A DNA stretch of 60,661 nt, from positions 38,725 to 99,385 of the forward strand of contig NZ_ML762436.1 of NCBI RefSeq assembly GCF_009498735.1. Reading direction: 5' to 3'. Numbering within the stretch: position 1 is the stretch's first letter; every line of letters starts with the position of its first letter. The notes below the pieces were generated by a model. That model was not told the DNA's origin, made no database searches, and saw only the letters and a list, made by a program, of their open reading frames with translations. The stretch is from Gracilibacillus oryzae (lineage in GTDB: Bacteria > Bacillota > Bacilli > Bacillales > Amphibacillaceae). Positions 43,909 through 53,064 of this stretch are shown in pieces. Made by a program: the position numbers and the translations under genes.

Positions 43909-45447
43909 TTAAAACTTTACATTAACCGGAATAAACTGGAGCTCCACTTCATTTTTAGCTAGTTTTTCTAAGTGTTTTTTTTGTTTTTCCGCTTGATACT
44001 CTTCTGGTTTCCAGTCACCGTCACAATAGAATGTAAATAACAGCTTTTTTTGTCTTTTCTGAATTTTTATATCCTTCACTACTTGTCTTTTTGTTGCATC
44101 AAGGCAATATGTGAATTTTAATATTGCACCAAGATGGCAGAGTTTTTTCCGTTCATCTTTCAAAAACCAGCTTTTGTATGGTTGAATAAATTGTTTGAAG
44201 ACAGTCTTATTCTTATAGGAAGCAATCAATGCCAGCATAAGCCTTTCTCTGTGCATTAGTCCATCAATCGTTCTGTTTGCCAGTAAATAGAAGGTATGCT
44301 GAGCGCTCGCTTCGGCATCAATATATTCACCTAAATGGCACAAGTAACTAGCTCGTTTAATGAGATCCCAGTCATTTTTGTCAAGATGAATAATCCCATT
44401 CTGTTTTAAAAAGGTGAAAACTTTTCTCGTTAAATACTGAACATGCATAATTTGTTCCGGTTCGAGATTATAATCATTAATTAATTCTTGAATACTATCC
44501 TCTAACACATTAGGAAAAAGGATAGAACCCATCTCCTTTGACAGTTGTTCATAAAAAACTCCATCACGAAGTCCCTTTCTGCTTAGGATGAAACAATCAG
44601 CTTGGACTGCCTGGTACAATGTATGAAAAACTTGAATGGCAGGAATGATAATATCAGCACGATCTTTTGACAAACCTTCCACTTTTGCCAGTTTCTCTGG
44701 CTTTAACGAGGTTAAGTAGTTACTAACCATTTGGATATCGGTTCCATACATTTTATACTGATGTAGTCCTGCAAGCGGATATTTTTTCATATTCTGATCA
44801 ATCTGAACTAAATTACGTGCACTTCCACCAATGGCAATTAGAGGTACTTCGCAGTTGATTAGCCAAGGCAGTGTCCGGAATTGTGTCATTAAATAATGAT
44901 GTAATTGTTCAAGTTCTTCATCTGTTGGTATTTCTGCAGCGAAGAATTCCTTAAGTGTTAAGGCTCCGAATGGAAAGCTGTGTGCGTGAACCAATTCTCT
45001 ATTTTCAAAATAAGTAACCTCAGTACTTCCCCCACCAATATCTACGGTAATTCCTGTTTCTATTGATGTAGAATTAACTACAGCTAAGTAACCATAATAT
45101 GCTTCTTCTTCTTCTGATAGAATCCTGATTGTTAAACCTGTTTCTTTTTCTGCGATAGTTTTAATGGCTTCTTTATTGTTAGCTTGTCTGATTGTTGCTG
45201 TTGCTACACAGATTACTTCTTTAAGGGAATATACTGATAATACATCTTGAAAGCTTTTCAGTGTGGAGACTAGTTTATTAATTCCCGGATCAGTCAGATC
45301 ATTATTTGGACCAAGAAAAGTACGCAGTCTGGCAACTGCTTTCACATTTTCTACTTCTTTTAAACGCCCGCCTTTTTCCTGAAGATAAATGACAAGACGC
45401 ATGGTATTTGATCCGATATCGATAATTGCATAATACTGTTTGTTCAT
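43909..45447 (-). CDS. ppx: Exopolyphosphatase / guanosine pentaphosphatase family
   Basis: 512 aa, ASKHA fold. Phosphate-1 motif AIIDIGSNTMRLVIY is at residues 8-22, the catalytic Glu region is EEEEAYYGYLAV near 118, phosphate-2 is VDIGGGSTEVTYF near 142. The C-terminal ~200 residues form the HD-like helical domain seen in long Ppx enzymes. It degrades polyphosphate to phosphate and may act on pppGpp. AGGTGAT precedes ATG. Probably cotranscribed with ppk from a promoter near 45542-45571. Confidence 0.93.
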   Translation of the reverse strand: MNKQYYAIIDIGSNTMRLVIYLQEKGGRLKEVENVKAVARLRTFLGPNNDLTDPGINKLVSTLKSFQDVLSVYSLKEVICVATATIRQANNKEAIKTIAEKETGLTIRILSEEEEAYYGYLAVVNSTSIETGITVDIGGGSTEVTYFENRELVHAHSFPFGALTLKEFFAAEIPTDEELEQLHHYLMTQFRTLPWLINCEVPLIAIGGSARNLVQIDQNMKKYPLAGLHQYKMYGTDIQMVSNYLTSLKPEKLAKVEGLSKDRADIIIPAIQVFHTLYQAVQADCFILSRKGLRDGVFYEQLSKEMGSILFPNVLEDSIQELINDYNLEPEQIMHVQYLTRKVFTFLKQNGIIHLDKNDWDLIKRASYLCHLGEYIDAEASAQHTFYLLANRTIDGLMHRERLMLALIASYKNKTVFKQFIQPYKSWFLKDERKKLCHLGAILKFTYCLDATKRQVVKDIKIQKRQKKLLFTFYCDGDWKPEEYQAEKQKKHLEKLAKNEVELQFIPVNVKF

Positions 45448-45541
45448 ATCATATCACCTGGTTTTCCTGTTGGGTTTTTAGTACGATGGAAAGAAGAAAT
45501 AATGGATCTTATCCCTCTCCAATTCTTTATTATTTTGTATT

Positions 45542-45571
45542 ATTATACCATAACACAAGGGATACAATGAA
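45542..45571 (-). promoter_or_regulatory. Possible promoter of ppx-ppk
   Basis: On the minus strand an extended -10 (TGGTATAAT) lies 18 nt after TTCATT and about 95 nt upstream of ppx. The -10 is strong, the -35 weak. Confidence 0.45.
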
Positions 45572-45580
45572 GGAGGAGTT

Positions 45581-45670
45581 ATGATAGATACGTTGTTTAT
45601 ATCTATGCATTTGCTGAGAAAAATATTATTTACCATGATGAATGCTTTCGTGAAGCAATGGACAGTTTAA
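45581..45670 (+). CDS. Possible 29-aa hydrophobic peptide
   Basis: ATG to TAA encodes a peptide starting MIDTLFISMHLLRKILFTMM and ending VKQWTV. A full AAGGAGG ribosome site lies 4 nt upstream. I know no family for it. It is opposite to ppx and to the TPR gene, in their shared gap, and is followed by a hairpin (GGGGG / CCCCC) and repeat B copy 4. The strong ribosome site makes it more than a chance frame, but no promoter was identified. Confidence 0.35.
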   Translation: MIDTLFISMHLLRKILFTMMNAFVKQWTV

Positions 45671-45720
45671 ACCCCTCCGGGCGTTCACTGATGATCAGTG
45701 GGGGACTTGGGAACCCCCAT

Positions 45721-45740
45721 TGATCAAAGTCTCACTTTAT
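45721..45740 (+). repeat. Dispersed repeat B, copy 4
   Basis: TGATCAAAGTCTCACTTTAT, identical to the core of copy 3, preceded by a GGGGG / CCCCC hairpin and by GGGCGTTCACTGATGATCAG. It lies 36 bp beyond the 3' end of the TPR gene. Confidence 0.8.
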
Positions 45741-45775
45741 GTCCCGGGAATGTTGAAGAAAGCATTATGGAACTA

Positions 45776-47149
45776 TTAAGATGTTTTAGGTCTTGATGAA
45801 ATATTAATTAACAGGTCCTGGTAGTTTTTAGCTGTTTTCTTGTCACCTAAAGCCATATAACACTTTTGTAAATATTGCAGGGGCTTTTGGTCATCTGGCG
45901 ATAATTCCATTTCCCATTCAAAACATTTAATTGCCTTATCATATTGTTCTAAATGGAAGTATATTTCACCAAGGGCAAATTGCTGATCAGGATTCTGTTC
46001 AAGTTGTTTCATATTTCTGAGTTTCGTTGTTATAGCTAATTCACTTTGACCCAGATAATCTAATATTTCAGTCACGGAAATGTATTGTAATAACTTTTTC
46101 ATACAAAAGTGAACTAATTCTTCCATCTTTGGCCGGTTATCATGGAAGCTAGTAAGAATGTAAGAAAACAATTCCTGCTTATACTGCAAAAGGACTTCCC
46201 CATCGACATTCAGTAACGCTCGTTCGAAAGCTTCCAGTTGTTCTTTATTATCTGTAACTAAAATAGTTGAAATAATTGCTTTATTTGCCTGATTTTCTGA
46301 GAGTTTGAGCAAGATTCTATCAGACATAGGGTCAAGCTTTAATAACTCTTCCCAGAAAGAAGCAGCAATATCAGGACATTTAAATTTATCTAAAAGGGCT
46401 TCGAAATGGTCTAATTCATTAGGATCGAAAGGGGGAATCTGTTTTTTGAATAATTGATAACTAAAGGCTAGAGCATCGAACCATCGCTCTTCCTTATTGT
46501 AATAGTGGAGTAACTGGTTGATTGCCGTTTTTGAGTTAATGTGGTTAGCTGCGGCAGCTTCAATATAGAGCGTATCTTCCCATTTTGCAACCATTTTATC
46601 AAACTGTTGATATGCATCCTGGTATTTTTGGAAATCCATATGATGAAGCATGTCTTTGGCAAAACGGTCATGTGGACGAATTTGTACATAGTTAATGATT
46701 GTTCGGTAAGCAGTTTTCATTTGACCATTTCTGCGGTATTGATAGAATATTTTTTTGCAAAGTGCGGTTATTTTTTTATTATCAAGAAAATTATCAAACA
46801 TAGAAAGCACGTAAAGCATCTCGATATCTGTATACTTTTCTTTAAGATTCTGGAACATTTGATTGGAAGAAGAGACTCTGTATTTCTTATTGTTACTGAG
46901 AAACATTCTGGTGAGAGGATTAGTGGAAGAATATTGAGTACCATAGGTAAAAGATGTTTTGAGAAAAGACTGGAGTTGAATTGCATTCAGTTTCTTTGCG
47001 TTAATAAACTTGTTTTTATAGAAGAGCGCAATATAATATTGGTTGTTTGCATCGGTCATTTCCACAATCTTGGCCTGTTTGTATATTGTAAGCTGTTTTA
47101 CCTTCATCTTTATATCTTTTTTATGATGGGTAAGCGTGATAATTGCCAT
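45776..47149 (-). CDS. Tetratricopeptide-repeat protein, function unknown
   Basis: 457 aa, soluble. The N-terminal ~70 residues are basic and beta-rich; the middle is helical; the C-terminal part has a clear TPR pair (ALGEIYFHLEQYDKAIKCFEWE then DDQKPLQYLQKCYMALGDKKTA, residues 385-440). Other helical pairs before it look like degenerate TPRs. Such proteins assemble complexes, but no partner is evident in the flanking genes. AAGGAG precedes ATG by 11 nt. Single gene; a long antisense open frame at 46541-47203 is a by-product of its composition. Confidence 0.65.
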   Translation of the reverse strand: MAIITLTHHKKDIKMKVKQLTIYKQAKIVEMTDANNQYYIALFYKNKFINAKKLNAIQLQSFLKTSFTYGTQYSSTNPLTRMFLSNNKKYRVSSSNQMFQNLKEKYTDIEMLYVLSMFDNFLDNKKITALCKKIFYQYRRNGQMKTAYRTIINYVQIRPHDRFAKDMLHHMDFQKYQDAYQQFDKMVAKWEDTLYIEAAAANHINSKTAINQLLHYYNKEERWFDALAFSYQLFKKQIPPFDPNELDHFEALLDKFKCPDIAASFWEELLKLDPMSDRILLKLSENQANKAIISTILVTDNKEQLEAFERALLNVDGEVLLQYKQELFSYILTSFHDNRPKMEELVHFCMKKLLQYISVTEILDYLGQSELAITTKLRNMKQLEQNPDQQFALGEIYFHLEQYDKAIKCFEWEMELSPDDQKPLQYLQKCYMALGDKKTAKNYQDLLINISSRPKTS

Positions 47150-47312
47150 TGTCGCAACAACTCCTTTTTTCTTGATAGATCTATCATAACATATTCAATT
47201 TAGTGGTGAAAGGGCGTAGAAATGTAAATTGTCTGTTAAGTTTATTACAAATACACTTCATTCGTTTTGTGCTTGTGATAAACTGTAAGAAAAAAATTAG
47301 GGGGATACTAAG

Positions 47313-47387
47313 TTGCTTAAAGAACTTATCTGGTCCATATTAATAGCTTTATTAATTGTACTGATCCCGTTTGGTGTAGTTATATAG
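47313..47387 (+). CDS. 24-aa single-pass membrane peptide
   Basis: TTG to TAG encodes a peptide beginning MLKELIWSILIALLIVLIPF and ending GVVI: two charged residues and then one unbroken hydrophobic span of about 18 residues. AGGGGG lies about 7 nt upstream. An intrinsic terminator begins 12 nt after the stop, so the gene has its own transcription unit of about 100 nt. No family recognised. Small hydrophobic peptides of this form include membrane-protein partners and type I toxins; no antisense antitoxin promoter was identified. Confidence 0.55.
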   Translation: MLKELIWSILIALLIVLIPFGVVI

Positions 47388-47398
47388 ATAAAGAAAAG

Positions 47399-47432
47399 GC
47401 CAATCTGTCCAGCACGGCAGGTTGGTTTTTTT
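47399..47432 (+). terminator. Terminator of the 24-aa peptide gene
   Basis: An 8-bp stem with one G-T pair (CCAATCTG / CAGGTTGG), 10-nt loop, then seven T. Confidence 0.85.
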
Positions 47433-47481
47433 GTCTGCAATATTACGAAATAATACGCACAAAAAAATTTGAGCATAGTAC

Positions 47482-47510
47482 TTGAAAGTCAAAAAAGGTC
47501 AAAGTATAAT
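47482..47510 (+). promoter_or_regulatory. Sigma-A promoter of clpE
   Basis: TTGAAA and TATAAT separated by exactly 17 nt. The first CtsR operator fills the spacer and overlaps the -35 end, so CtsR binding excludes polymerase. Confidence 0.9.
47487..47503. promoter_or_regulatory. CtsR operator 1 of clpE
   Basis: AGTCAAAAAAGGTCAAA is an exact match to the CtsR heptad direct repeat (A/GGTCAAA-nAn-A/GGTCAAA). Confidence 0.93.
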
Positions 47511-47523
47511 ATGAATTAGAAAA

Positions 47524-47540
47524 GGTCAAATATAGTCAAA
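47524..47540. promoter_or_regulatory. CtsR operator 2 of clpE
   Basis: GGTCAAATATAGTCAAA is a second exact CtsR site, just downstream of the expected transcription start, followed at once by a third half-site GTCAAA (47541-47546). Tandem CtsR sites are known for clpE in B. subtilis. Confidence 0.92.
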
Positions 47541-47585
47541 GTCAAAAATAGAAATGACCTTAATAATTGAAGGAGGAATACCTAT

Positions 47586-49703
47586 ATGAAATGTCAACAT
47601 TGTGGAATTCGTCAAGCCAATATTAACTTTAGCCTTCGATTTAATGATCAAACACAAAATTTGCAAGTATGTGATACATGCTTTCATGATATTAAAAACC
47701 AAATGAGCCAGCCATCTAACATGTTTGGAGGCCAAGGATTTGATTCCTTTTTCTCAGGACAGGCAAATGGTTCCGGTCAAACTAATACTAAAACATATAC
47801 CAAAAATGGTCGTGGAAATGGATTAATTGACCAGCTTGGAAAGAACTTAACAGATGCTGCAAGAGCAGGTCTGATAGATCCGGTAATTGGCCGGGATAAG
47901 GAAGTTAAACGTGTCATTGAAACATTAAATCGCCGGAATAAAAATAATCCAGTTCTTATTGGTGAACCTGGTGTAGGGAAAACAGCGATTGCAGAAGGAC
48001 TAGCATTAAAAGTGGCAGAAGGAAATGTTCCTTCCAAACTGTTGAATAAAGAAATTTACATTCTGGATGTTGCTTCACTAGTTGCAAATACTGGTGTAAG
48101 AGGTCAATTTGAAGAAAGAATGAAGCAATTAGTCAACGAATTGCATGACCGTCAAAATGTGATTTTATTCGTTGATGAAATTCATTTATTAGTTGGTGCA
48201 GGTTCTGCAGAAGGATCACAAATGGATGCAGGAAACATTTTAAAACCAGCTCTGGCTCGCGGTGAACTGCAATTAATTGGTGCAACCACATTGAAGGAAT
48301 ATCGCCAAATCGAGAAAGATGCCGCATTAGAACGACGCTTTCAGCCAATTATGGTCAAAGAACCAAGCTTGGGAGAAGCAGAGCAAATTTTAAAAGGATT
48401 AAAAGAGCGTTATGAAAATTATCATAAAGTAACTTACCCTGAAGAAGTACTTCATGCTGCCGTAACATTGTCTAAACGATATATTCAGGATCGTTTCTTG
48501 CCAGACAAAGCAATTGATCTTATTGATGAAGCTGGTGCAAGACTTAACTTGGAAGTATCAGAAACTGATCATGATGCATTACAAAAACGCTTAGATGAAA
48601 TTACGAAAGAAAAAACGGAAGCAGCAGAACAGGAAGATTACGAACGAGCAGCTAATTTAAGACATCAGGAAATTAAATTAGAGCAAAAGTTAGCTGATAC
48701 AAAAGAAGCACCAAAAGCGGAAGTAACGGTGGAAGACATTCAATTGATTATTGAAGAGAAAACAGGGATTCCAGTCCGTAAAATTCAGGCAGACGAACAG
48801 TCTAAGATGAAGCAATTAGCCGCAAACCTGTCAGCGAAAGTTATTGGACAACAAGTTGCTGTAGATAAGGTGGCCAAAGCTGTCCGCAGAAGCCGTGCAG
48901 GTCTGAAAGCTAAACAGCGTCCAATTGGTTCCTTCTTATTCGTTGGTCCAACAGGTGTTGGGAAAACAGAATTAACCAAAGCCCTGGCTCAAGAGCTGTT
49001 TGGAACAAAAGATGCGATGATCCGACTTGATATGAGTGAATATATGGAAAAACATACAGTATCTAAGATCATCGGTTCACCACCAGGATATGTAGGACAT
49101 GAAGAAGCAGGTCAATTAACAGAGAAGGTTCGTCGTAATCCGTACAGCTTAATCTTGTTAGATGAAATTGAGAAAGCTCATCCTGATGTGCAGAACATGT
49201 TCCTGCAAATTATGGAAGATGGCCATCTAACAGACAGCCATGGCCGTACAGTCAGCTTTAAAGATACTGTGATCATTATGACAAGTAATGCGGGAACTGG
49301 TGCGAAGAAAATCACTGTTGGTTTTAATAGTGACAACAATGAAGCTGTTTCTATCCTGGAAAACTTGAGTGACTACTTCAAACCGGAATTCCTGAACCGC
49401 TTTGATGCGATTATTCCATTTAATGAATTAGCACAGGAAGATCTGTTGCAAATTGTTGACTTAATGTTAACAGACCTATCTGATCAGTTAGCAGAAGAAG
49501 GACTAAGTATGGAAGTTAGTGAAGATGTGAAACAATTCCTTGCTGAAAAAGGTTATGATCCACGTTTTGGTGCACGTCCATTACGCCGTGTGATTCAAGA
49601 CAAAGTGGAAGATGGAATTACAGATATTTTATTAGAAGAAGAAAATGTTCAACAAATCAATATCACATTCGAAAATGATGATGTTGTTGTGAAAAAAGCA
49701 TAA
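47586..49703 (+). CDS. clpE: ClpE, ATP-dependent protease ATPase subunit
   Basis: 705 aa, HSP100/Clp AAA+ unfoldase that feeds damaged proteins to ClpP. It has the ClpE-specific N-terminal zinc finger (CQHCG at 3-7 and CDTC near 37). AAA-1 has [13 protein letters not shown] and [14 protein letters not shown]-2 has [14 protein letters not shown] and [16 protein letters not shown]-type coiled segment lies between them near residue 340. Like other Bacillus ClpE proteins it is induced by heat and released from CtsR; two operators upstream agree. AAGGAGG precedes ATG. Confidence 0.97.
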   Translation: MKCQHCGIRQANINFSLRFNDQTQNLQVCDTCFHDIKNQMSQPSNMFGGQGFDSFFSGQANGSGQTNTKTYTKNGRGNGLIDQLGKNLTDAARAGLIDPVIGRDKEVKRVIETLNRRNKNNPVLIGEPGVGKTAIAEGLALKVAEGNVPSKLLNKEIYILDVASLVANTGVRGQFEERMKQLVNELHDRQNVILFVDEIHLLVGAGSAEGSQMDAGNILKPALARGELQLIGATTLKEYRQIEKDAALERRFQPIMVKEPSLGEAEQILKGLKERYENYHKVTYPEEVLHAAVTLSKRYIQDRFLPDKAIDLIDEAGARLNLEVSETDHDALQKRLDEITKEKTEAAEQEDYERAANLRHQEIKLEQKLADTKEAPKAEVTVEDIQLIIEEKTGIPVRKIQADEQSKMKQLAANLSAKVIGQQVAVDKVAKAVRRSRAGLKAKQRPIGSFLFVGPTGVGKTELTKALAQELFGTKDAMIRLDMSEYMEKHTVSKIIGSPPGYVGHEEAGQLTEKVRRNPYSLILLDEIEKAHPDVQNMFLQIMEDGHLTDSHGRTVSFKDTVIIMTSNAGTGAKKITVGFNSDNNEAVSILENLSDYFKPEFLNRFDAIIPFNELAQEDLLQIVDLMLTDLSDQLAEEGLSMEVSEDVKQFLAEKGYDPRFGARPLRRVIQDKVEDGITDILLEEENVQQINITFENDDVVVKKA

Positions 49704-49715
49704 GTTAAGATAATC

Positions 49716-49748
49716 AACCCCAGCTGAGTAAATCAGCTGGGGTTTTTT
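49716..49748 (+). terminator. Intrinsic terminator of clpE
   Basis: A 12-bp perfect stem (AACCCCAGCTGA / TCAGCTGGGGTT) with a 5-nt loop and TTTT. Confidence 0.95.
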
Positions 49749-49828
49749 GATGAAAAATATATTAAAACTATTTTGCCGTTTTACAGTCTAATGTGTAACA
49801 TATTATTTGCAGGGAAGGGGGCGGGATA

Positions 49829-50341
49829 ATGAAAGATGTTAATAAAAAGGATTTTCGTAAAAATGAGGATGCTTTTGTTGCAGTGATAACGGAGTATCGA
49901 GAAGACCTGTTCCGAACTGCTATTGCTTTTTTGAAAAACAAGGAAAAAGCTTTGGAAGCAATTCAGGAAGTGACCTTTCGAGCTTATAAAAAACGAAGGC
50001 AGTTAAAGGATTTAAAATATGTGAAAACATGGTTGATTCGGATTATGATTAATTATTGTAACGACGTTCTAAAGAAGGATAAAAATATATCAGCAGAGCG
50101 ATCCATAGATAAACCAGTAATGGATAACCATCATAGAATATGGCTGGACGATGCTTTGAAAACATTAAGACAAGATGAACAAGAACTTATTTATTTCAAA
50201 TATTTTTACGAAATGACTTTTCATGAATTGGCTGAACAGTTAAACATACCTGAGAGTACAGTGAAAACAAGAATATATGCAGCACTTAAAAAATTGAGAA
50301 AAGAGTTGGACATTGATGAAGAAGGAGGGGTGTTAAAGTGA
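49829..50341 (+). CDS. ECF-type sigma-70 family RNA polymerase sigma factor
   Basis: 170 aa. Region 2 (about residues 15-85: YREDLFRTAIAFLKNKEKAL, EAIQEVTFRAYKKRRQL, YVKTWLIRIMINYCND) and region 4 (110-165: QDEQELIYFKYFYEMTFHEL, NIPESTVKTRIYAALKKLRK) are joined by a short linker, the minimal ECF layout. GAAGGGGGCGGG precedes ATG. The next gene starts inside its stop codon and has a membrane segment and DUF4179, so it is the likely anti-sigma partner. Target regulon unknown; no self-type promoter was confirmed. Confidence 0.87.
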   Translation: MKDVNKKDFRKNEDAFVAVITEYREDLFRTAIAFLKNKEKALEAIQEVTFRAYKKRRQLKDLKYVKTWLIRIMINYCNDVLKKDKNISAERSIDKPVMDNHHRIWLDDALKTLRQDEQELIYFKYFYEMTFHELAEQLNIPESTVKTRIYAALKKLRKELDIDEEGGVLK

Positions 50342-51660
50342 GTAATAAAGAAGAACGTGCATTGCAGGAATGGAAAACTCAGACAAAGGAGCATGATGTC
50401 ACGACAAGCGATCTAGACCAGGCGATTGAACTGGGTATGGGAAAAGTAAAAAAACGAAATAGAAGAATCAAGCAGCAGCTTGGTGGTATCATTTCTATGG
50501 CAATATTAATTGTATCTTTAGTTACTTTAGTTAACGTCTCACCAGTTTTCGCAAGCCAATTAGCCAAAATACCCGGGATGGAAATGATTATTGAGCTTGC
50601 AAAATGGAATAAGAGTATACAAACAGCTGTAGAAAATGACTATTATCAATCAATTAACAAAACAGTAACAAAAGGGGACTTATCACTGACAATTGATGGT
50701 GTGATTCGGGATGAAAATGGTGTAGTTGCCTTTATTACATTATCAAGTGATAAACAAATTGGATCACCAAGAGTCGAACAAATAGAATTGCGAGGGTCAA
50801 ATGGAGAAGAAATAAAAAGTAGTGCAATTACCTATCCAACCTTTGATCATAAGGAAAATAATCAATTCAGAAGTATATTTACTGTTCTTGCAACAGATGA
50901 GAGTATTTCTTGGGATAGTTTTGAAATGGATGCTGAAGTTAGTGCAGTGGAAAAAGAAGATGATGGAGTTGGTAATGTTTTAAAGGAAGAGTTTGTTATT
51001 CCATTTGATGCTGAAAATACGAGTGAGTCGATTCACTATAAAGTAGATAAAGTGGTCAGTATCGAAGGACAGAAGATAAATGTGAAATCAGTAACTATCA
51101 GACCGCTAAGAGTTGAAGTTGAGTTATATGCAGATCCAAATAACACGATGCAGATTTTATCAATTGATGACCTTGCATTAATTGATGAAAAGGGAGAGGT
51201 ATGGAGCAGTGAAAACGGAATAATTGCCTCAGGTTCTATTGATAGGCCAGGCTATAAAGTCTATCTGCAAAGTAACTATTTTGAAAACCCTGAATCTTTA
51301 TCACTCACATTTTCTAAACTTCAAGCAGTGGAAAAAGGAAAGGACTATATGAGGTTTAATTTAGCAACAGATGAAATTCTTTTTGACCCGTATGGGAAGT
51401 TTTATGATATGAACTATGAAAATCATTGGCTGCATATCTCAACAGACGATACAAATGAAATTCCTGCTTCACCTTTTGGCAGTATATTTGATCAAAATGG
51501 AAATGAAATTAAACAGGAACAATCCAGCAGTTCCTTTAGATATGAGGATGATTCCATTATATATGGAGAATCTATTTATACAGATGAAGACATTATTGAT
51601 GTGAAATTAACCTCCTATCCTCATTGGATTAAAGAAAAAGTAACAATCCCGTTAAAATAA
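50338..51660 (+). CDS. DUF4179 membrane protein, probable anti-sigma factor
   Basis: 440 aa. Residues 1-40 are cytoplasmic and charged, one membrane helix follows (GGIISMAILIVSLVTLVNVS, about 44-63), then about 375 residues outside the cell rich in beta strands (DUF4179/DUF5643 type). This topology and a 4-nt overlap with the sigma gene (GTGA) suggest that the N-terminus holds the sigma factor and the outer part senses an envelope signal. Start is GTG at 50338 with GGAGG upstream. Role is inferred from context. Confidence 0.75.
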   Translation: MSNKEERALQEWKTQTKEHDVTTSDLDQAIELGMGKVKKRNRRIKQQLGGIISMAILIVSLVTLVNVSPVFASQLAKIPGMEMIIELAKWNKSIQTAVENDYYQSINKTVTKGDLSLTIDGVIRDENGVVAFITLSSDKQIGSPRVEQIELRGSNGEEIKSSAITYPTFDHKENNQFRSIFTVLATDESISWDSFEMDAEVSAVEKEDDGVGNVLKEEFVIPFDAENTSESIHYKVDKVVSIEGQKINVKSVTIRPLRVEVELYADPNNTMQILSIDDLALIDEKGEVWSSENGIIASGSIDRPGYKVYLQSNYFENPESLSLTFSKLQAVEKGKDYMRFNLATDEILFDPYGKFYDMNYENHWLHISTDDTNEIPASPFGSIFDQNGNEIKQEQSSSSFRYEDDSIIYGESIYTDEDIIDVKLTSYPHWIKEKVTIPLK

Positions 51661-51662
51661 AG

Positions 51663-51703
51663 AAGCACAGACTTGCTAATCGTTTTTTAGCAAGTCCGTG
51701 CTT
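51663..51703 (+). terminator. Terminator of the sigma/DUF4179 operon
   Basis: A 17-bp stem with one mismatch (AAGCACaGACTTGCTAA / TTAGCAAGTCcGTGCTT), loop of seven; the T tail is weak but the hairpin is strong. Confidence 0.75.
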
Positions 51704-51748
51704 GTATAAGATGAATTAATTTTATTATATGAGTATTTTTTGAAATGA

Positions 51749-51823
51749 TTACTGAAACATTACTTTAAATGTTAAAAAAACAAATGTGATGAAATTAGGG
51801 TTTTTCATTTTTTTTCGTTTCAT
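51749..51823 (-). CDS. Possible 24-aa basic/hydrophobic peptide
   Basis: On the minus strand ATG to TAA encodes MKRKKMKNPNFITFVFLTFK plus VMFQ. A strong GGAGGGG ribosome site lies 7 nt upstream. Five basic residues followed by an aromatic hydrophobic segment suggest a membrane-binding peptide. No family recognised and no terminator seen behind it. The rest of the gap (51824-52070) holds no feature that I can identify. Confidence 0.35.
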   Translation of the reverse strand: MKRKKMKNPNFITFVFLTFKVMFQ

Positions 51824-52070
51824 TTAAAATCCCCTCCGTTTTTATTAACTTAATATATAAGAAGAATAGCATGGAAAAATGGTCGAAGAAATAATGTTGT
51901 AAGAAAATGTAACCGATTATATTGATGAAAAGGTTAGTTACAGTAGTATATTAGAGAATGGTATTGTTTTATTTTGGGTATAGTAAAAGAGGTATTTTCG
52001 TAAAACAGTCGTTTTTGTTGAATTTTATAAGGAATAATTTAAAACATTATAGAAAGAGGAGGGCCTTAGT

Positions 52071-52898
52071 ATGATCAAGCAAGATGAGGAATTTGCACAA
52101 CTCAAAAAAGTAATCGTATGCCCGCCGGATCATATGGCAATCAGAGAAATAATTAATGCGACACAAAGGCATTATGAAAATGACAATATAGACATACAGC
52201 GTGCAAAAGAAGAACATAAAAAATTTGTCCAGGCTTTAGAAGAGAATGGCGTAGAAGTTATATCATTGGAACCAAATGAGAAATTTAATGAACAAGTGTT
52301 TACAAGAGATATTGGTTTTACGATAGGAGACACAGTTTTTATTTCGTATATGGAAAAGGATATTAGAAAGAAAGAAGTGGAAGTATTAACAGCATATTTA
52401 GATAAAAACAACCTCTCCTACCACAGGCTGAACACTCCAGCGATTGAAGGTGGAGATGTTGTTGTTTCAAATGATTATGTATTTGTAGGTGTAAGTACCC
52501 GAACAACAATGGAAGCCATTGAAGCGCTGCAATCTCAGCTTTGTGACAGAAAGGTTGTTCCACTACCGATTCGTAAGGATATTTTGCATCTTGATTGTGT
52601 GTTTAATCTGGTTAGTGAAAAAGAAGCACTGATTTATTCTCCTGCGTTCAATAAGGAGGATGTAGCATGGCTAAGTGACAAATATGACTTAATAGAAGTA
52701 TCGGATAAAGAGCAATTTACGCTAGGAACTAATGTCCTTTCAATTGGTAACAAAAAAATCATCGCTTTACCGATAAATCCCAAAGTTAATAAAGACCTGA
52801 CGGATCGTGGATATCAGATAATAGAAGTTCCTTTTTCAGAAATCATTAAATCTGGTGGTTCTTTCCGTTGCTGTTCCATGCCAATTGTCAGGAGTTAA
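52071..52898 (+). CDS. Dimethylarginine dimethylaminohydrolase / amidinotransferase family protein
   Basis: 275 aa, guanidine-modifying superfamily (pentein fold). The catalytic pattern is present: VFTRDIGF and IEGGDVV (acidic substrate ligands), LHLDCVF (catalytic His) and the C-terminal nucleophile in SGGSFRCCSMP. Such proteins hydrolyse methylated arginine, arginine or related guanidines; substrate here is not known, and B. subtilis YkgA is a relative. AGAGGAGGG precedes ATG. Single gene with terminator. Confidence 0.85.
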   Translation: MIKQDEEFAQLKKVIVCPPDHMAIREIINATQRHYENDNIDIQRAKEEHKKFVQALEENGVEVISLEPNEKFNEQVFTRDIGFTIGDTVFISYMEKDIRKKEVEVLTAYLDKNNLSYHRLNTPAIEGGDVVVSNDYVFVGVSTRTTMEAIEALQSQLCDRKVVPLPIRKDILHLDCVFNLVSEKEALIYSPAFNKEDVAWLSDKYDLIEVSDKEQFTLGTNVLSIGNKKIIALPINPKVNKDLTDRGYQIIEVPFSEIIKSGGSFRCCSMPIVRS

Positions 52899-52916
52899 GA
52901 AAAGGATGGGACAAAA

Positions 52917-52955
52917 GTCCAGACGATACAATTCGTCTGGATTATTTTATTTTTG
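52917..52955 (+). terminator. Terminator of the DDAH-like gene
   Basis: A 9-bp perfect stem (TCCAGACGA / TCGTCTGGA) with a T-rich tail (TTATTTTATTTTT). Confidence 0.85.
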
Positions 52956-53064
52956 AAAACACATTTTTAGAAAAGAGCCTCTTGGTTATTTTCTTAGTGA
53001 AATTGGGAAAACCAATAGTAAGAAATGAACATACCATACTACAAATGGAAAGCAGGTGGAATAG

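Noticed and set aside
46541-47203. 220-codon plus-strand reading frame
   Set aside because: It lies antisense to the TPR gene, has no ribosome site and a Cys/Phe-rich composition typical of reverse-strand shadows.
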